Below are positions 61,166-64,000 of a DNA stretch of 64,000 bases, piece after piece. The notes beneath the pieces are model-generated. The model did no database searches. It was not told the DNA's origin and saw nothing but the letters and a program-made list of their open reading frames with translations. The DNA comes from Bidens hawaiensis. Its lineage: Eukaryota > Streptophyta > Magnoliopsida > Asterales > Asteraceae. Within the stretch, counting starts at the first letter, position 1; every line of letters begins with the position of its first letter. The stretch is taken from the NCBI GenBank assembly GCA_021521415.1, contig JAIQDT010000838.1, positions 62,001 to 126,000 on the forward strand, written 5' to 3'. The translations under genes were made by a program, and so were the position numbers.

Positions 61166-61496
61166 TACCAAAACTACTACATAGAGCATTAACGTTCAAC
61201 CACATATATATCATCGCCATTAGGGGCATCCAAATTAAGAGTATATCGCGCAGAAGTTAACACGTTACTAAAAATAAAACTAAAACAAGGAAAGCCTACA
61301 ACTATTGTCAGCAATTGCTTAAATAAAAGGTAATAAAAGGTTTCACATGTGTGCAAGCTCAGTTTACTCACAACCGACTAAGAGTCGGTGAACCAACCAG
61401 ATATATTCCACCTAAGCTAATTTTGGTTTTCTCTTTAATTCCACCTGTAAGGTAATAGAGGCGACCGACCAAGACCTCCCGATGGGAATAGTCTTA
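61166..61496. other. Intergenic, no gene seen
   Basis: The minus frame 61189-61371 has no domain. Presumably more of the Tat element upstream of the protease. Confidence 0.35.
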
Positions 61497-61975
61497 GATA
61501 GCGTTTGGTATGCAAGAATGACAGAAAGAATGATGGCGGTGGTAGGGTGGCGGGCAACGGTGGTGGCGCTCAGGTGGTGGTGGTCAGGGAGCGACAGTGG
61601 TGGTGGTGGTGATGGCCAAGCGGAGGTGATGACAATTGTTGTGGTGGTTACCGCAACGATGATGGCAGCGATGGTAGCGGTGGTAGCGCTGGTGGTAAGG
61701 TGGTGGTGGTGGCGGCGACGGTGTTTGTAATGGCGGTCAGGTGGTGGTGGTGATGGTAGTGGTGGTGGTGGTTGTTAAGTGGTGATGTGGTTTAGAAAGT
61801 AGGGTGAATGGGAAATGGAATGAAAAAAAGGGGGTGGGAAGGAACGGTTTTGATGGAATGAGATTCTATGTGTAATGGATGATTCCATTCCATTGAGCAA
61901 CCAAAAATCACTTTTTTCATTCCCACGCAATAAATCATTCCACCCCCGTGTCAATACTGCATACCAAACGCTACC
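61497..61975. mobile_element. PIF/Harbinger-type MITE, sister of 38289-39084
   Basis: Ends GATAGCGTTTGGTATGC and GCATACCAAACGCTACC, flanked by TTA at 61494-61496 and 61976-61978. The right ~140 bp (GGTTTTGATGGAATGAGATTC onward) is near-identical to the sister copy. The left half is a (GGTGGT/GGCGGT)n array of different length. Confidence 0.85.
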
Positions 61976-61978
61976 TTA

Positions 61979-62756
61979 GGGTTTGAAAGTTGTAAAGAGG
62001 GGTTAATTATCAAAAGTTAAAAAGCCTGAAAAAGAAAATAAATGAATAAAATGATATAAATGCCCCTTATTTAATTATAAAAATTAATGGAGTTAATGAT
62101 TTAGATGATATTTGCAACGATTGAGAAAACTCGATGGTACAGTTGCACAAAAAAAAAAGCTTTTTGAATGAAAATTGTATTATTGACCAAACCTAATTGA
62201 CGATTTGGCACTTTACTCTTTTTTTGTTTTTAGTTTCGGTACCATAACAAAAGCAACCGAAACCGACCGAATGCACGTCAAGTTACCACCTCAAAGCCTA
62301 GGAACAACAATGCCTAGGGTTTACCATCACTCGAATTTTACCGACTGAATAAACTTTGTTTTAAGTATTTTTTTTTATTTTTTATATGTTAATTGACAAA
62401 TTTATTTTTTAGGTTTCAGTGCTCAAATTTTACCAACGTTGTTTATACCGTAACAAATGTAACTGATACTGTGTGAATTCGTGTCGACTCACCTTTGTAA
62501 CACTTAACTTTTACCAGCACTCGGGTTTTAACAACCTACTAAATATGTAAACTTTTTTTAAATACAGTATACAAGCCTAGCAACTTTTTTTTTTTGGTTT
62601 TTTTAATACATTAATTTGACTTTAGGTTTGGTTATGGTAGTAAGGAACGTAGCAAATACTGATCGAATTCACATTAAATCGCCGCAGCAACGCCAAAAGT
62701 TTACCTACCGATTTCGCTAGTATAAACTTAAGGTTTCCTCAAATATCTCCGTTTAT
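61979..62756. repeat. Diverged units related to the calreticulin-intron foldback
   Basis: 62220-62730 repeats the words of the interior of 3309-4680: TTTTTAGGTTT-AGT, GTAACGAACRTAGC-ATACT, CGAATTC-CAT and GGGTTTTACCA, in ~130-bp units. No terminal arms are seen, so a fragment. Confidence 0.5.
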
Positions 62757-62759
62757 AAA

Positions 62760-62992
62760 TCCACGACTACTTGAATATTTGGGCTGGAGACCACAAGGTC
62801 TCAAGTTCGAATCCGATTCTAATCGGGTTTTACCGCATTCGGCCTTCGGGTGGCGGGTTTTCCATGAAACAGGATATAGTAGGCTTGAGCTACCCAGTGA
62901 TTTCTGTAATCGCGGGTAAAAAGGTTACCTTTTGCCATTGAATTACCCTGAATAAGTTGACTTATTCGTTGGTCATTATTAAAAAAAAAACT
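62760..62992 (+). mobile_element. tRNA-derived SINE
   Basis: B box AGTTCGAATCC (62804-62814), an upstream GGGCTGGAGACC region, a body with CGGGTGGCGGGTTTTCC and GTAGGCTTGAGCTACCCAGTGATTT resembling the plant Au SINE body, and a terminal A run (62981-62990). Confidence 0.7.
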
Positions 62993-63337
62993 ATATAAAC
63001 AAATGTTTTATTATTTTTTTTATTGGTTACGGTTCTAAGTATTTTTGGGGTGTTTTGGGATTCCTTATTTTTACCTTCTTATGACTAATCCATAAGTCAT
63101 AAGTCACATCCTTGTGATTTATGAAAAATTTCCGCTCACATATTAAACAATCCAAATACCTTTCTAACTTATTGATAAGTTATAAGTTACAAGGAGTAAA
63201 AAATAAGGAATCCCAAACACCCCCTTAGAACTTATAAAACAGTCTAAAAATATGATAGGTAATATGGGGTGGGTTGCCCGTGAACTAAGTTTTGAGGGGT
63301 TGGCTTGGTAAATCACAAATAAAAAACACATCGGCAC

Positions 63338-63831
63338 TAGAGCTGTCAATTTATGACACAGGTCTGTTAACACGACACGGGTTTTAACAAGTTTGGGTTT
63401 GAGCTTAGCAGGTTTCGTGTCTTATACATGTCGACCTGTTTAAGACATGTTCAAATTCGTGTCCTAACAGTTTAAAGGCCTGTTAACCTGTTAGTAACAT
63501 ATGTGGATTTTTATTTTAAAAAATAAATATAGATACATTCCTACAGTCTTAAACAAATCATACTTACAAACGACATTCATTAATGTCGGTCAGAACCCGA
63601 TATTATGTTTTTTATGGATGTACGCTTTGCTTATATGGTTTTTCGTTCAAGTATGTTATGGATTTATCGTCTTTTGTTTCAAGTATGTTATGAATTTGTG
63701 ATTTTTTTTTTCAAATATGTTACGGAATATCTATTAATTAAGACTTTCATGGTCGTTTTGAATATTTTGGTTTCGTTAATTCATTGTGTGTTTTCTAATC
63801 ATGTCGTTTCTGACGTGTTAGTACAGCCCTA
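63338..63831. mobile_element. hAT MITE (494 bp)
   Basis: Ends TAGAGCTGT and ACAGCCCTA, flanked by ATCGGCAC (63330-63337) and GTCGGCAC (63832-63839), an 8-bp duplication with one change. The interior has ACACGACACGGG-type words. Frames 63501-63832 are compositional. Confidence 0.75.
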
Positions 63832-63839
63832 GTCGGCAC

Positions 63840-64000
63840 CCATCCAATGCTCCTCCTGTTTCAATCATCTTCTTCATCATAACTTACAAATCTGCCGGAC
63901 GGATAATATACACAAGGTTCATCTCCATCTCCTAATATATGCAAAATTAGGGTTTTCTAAATCAATCCATGTCCTTTCTTTCATTCATTTTTTATTGGAC
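63840..64000. other. Window end, unassigned
   Basis: CTTCTTCATC and TAGGGTTTTC words could be a gene's 5' leader, but no coding is visible before the edge. Confidence 0.3.

Overview
Eukaryotic, plant nuclear DNA. Genes are split by GT-AG introns, the sequence is AT-rich, and most of it is transposable elements of plant type (Ty3/gypsy LTR elements with a tRNA-Met primer site, Helitron ends, hAT, PIF/Harbinger and Mutator-like foldbacks, tRNA-derived SINEs, a Cassandra-type 5S-bearing LTR). It is most likely a dicot. The repeat style would fit Asteraceae, but nothing here proves the family.

Two convincing host genes are present, both on the + strand. At 379-5254 lie 13 exons of a calreticulin (first exon off the left edge); they encode the N-, P- and acidic C-domains and end in K-D-E-L. 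At 43839-52854 is a complete three-exon gene for a membrane-anchored GT14/DUF266 (Core-2/I-branching-like) glycosyltransferase of 405 residues. Its second intron is 6.5 kb and holds a nest of at least four layers: a ~120-bp minisatellite, foldback A, two related elements B1 and B2 (8-bp target duplications), and PIF/Harbinger-like C inside B2.

Region by region: 1-5.3 kb calreticulin, with a 1.37-kb Mutator-like foldback in one intron. 6.1-9.3 kb Helitron terminus and a rearranged gag-only retroelement. 9.3-19 kb LTRs and a broken chromodomain-type gypsy pol. 19-25.7 kb mostly anonymous AT-rich DNA with a SINE, one unidentified broken ORF and a 19-bp perfect inverted repeat. 25.7-39.2 kb a Helitron-rich zone with six terminal hairpin/CTAG signatures, the 3' exons of an unidentified gene (+) and an RPA1-like gene remnant (-). 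38.3-42.8 kb a GGTGGT-rich Harbinger MITE, an inverted LTR pair with near-perfect palindromes, and a hAT element keeping only a BED zinc finger. 43.8-52.9 kb the glycosyltransferase. 53.7-61.2 kb gypsy pol scraps, a second gag-only retroelement with its LTR, primer site and 5'-leader minisatellite, a Cassandra-type solo LTR and a Tat-like protease/RT remnant. 61.5-63.8 kb two MITEs and a SINE.

The two host genes show no functional link. I see no new catalytic system. The most unusual signals are the nested intron, the Helitron cluster with an RPA1-like gene, the gag-only LTR family present in two copies, and the hypervariable GGTGGT cores of two Harbinger MITEs. All identities come from reading motifs and repeats by eye; no database search was run.
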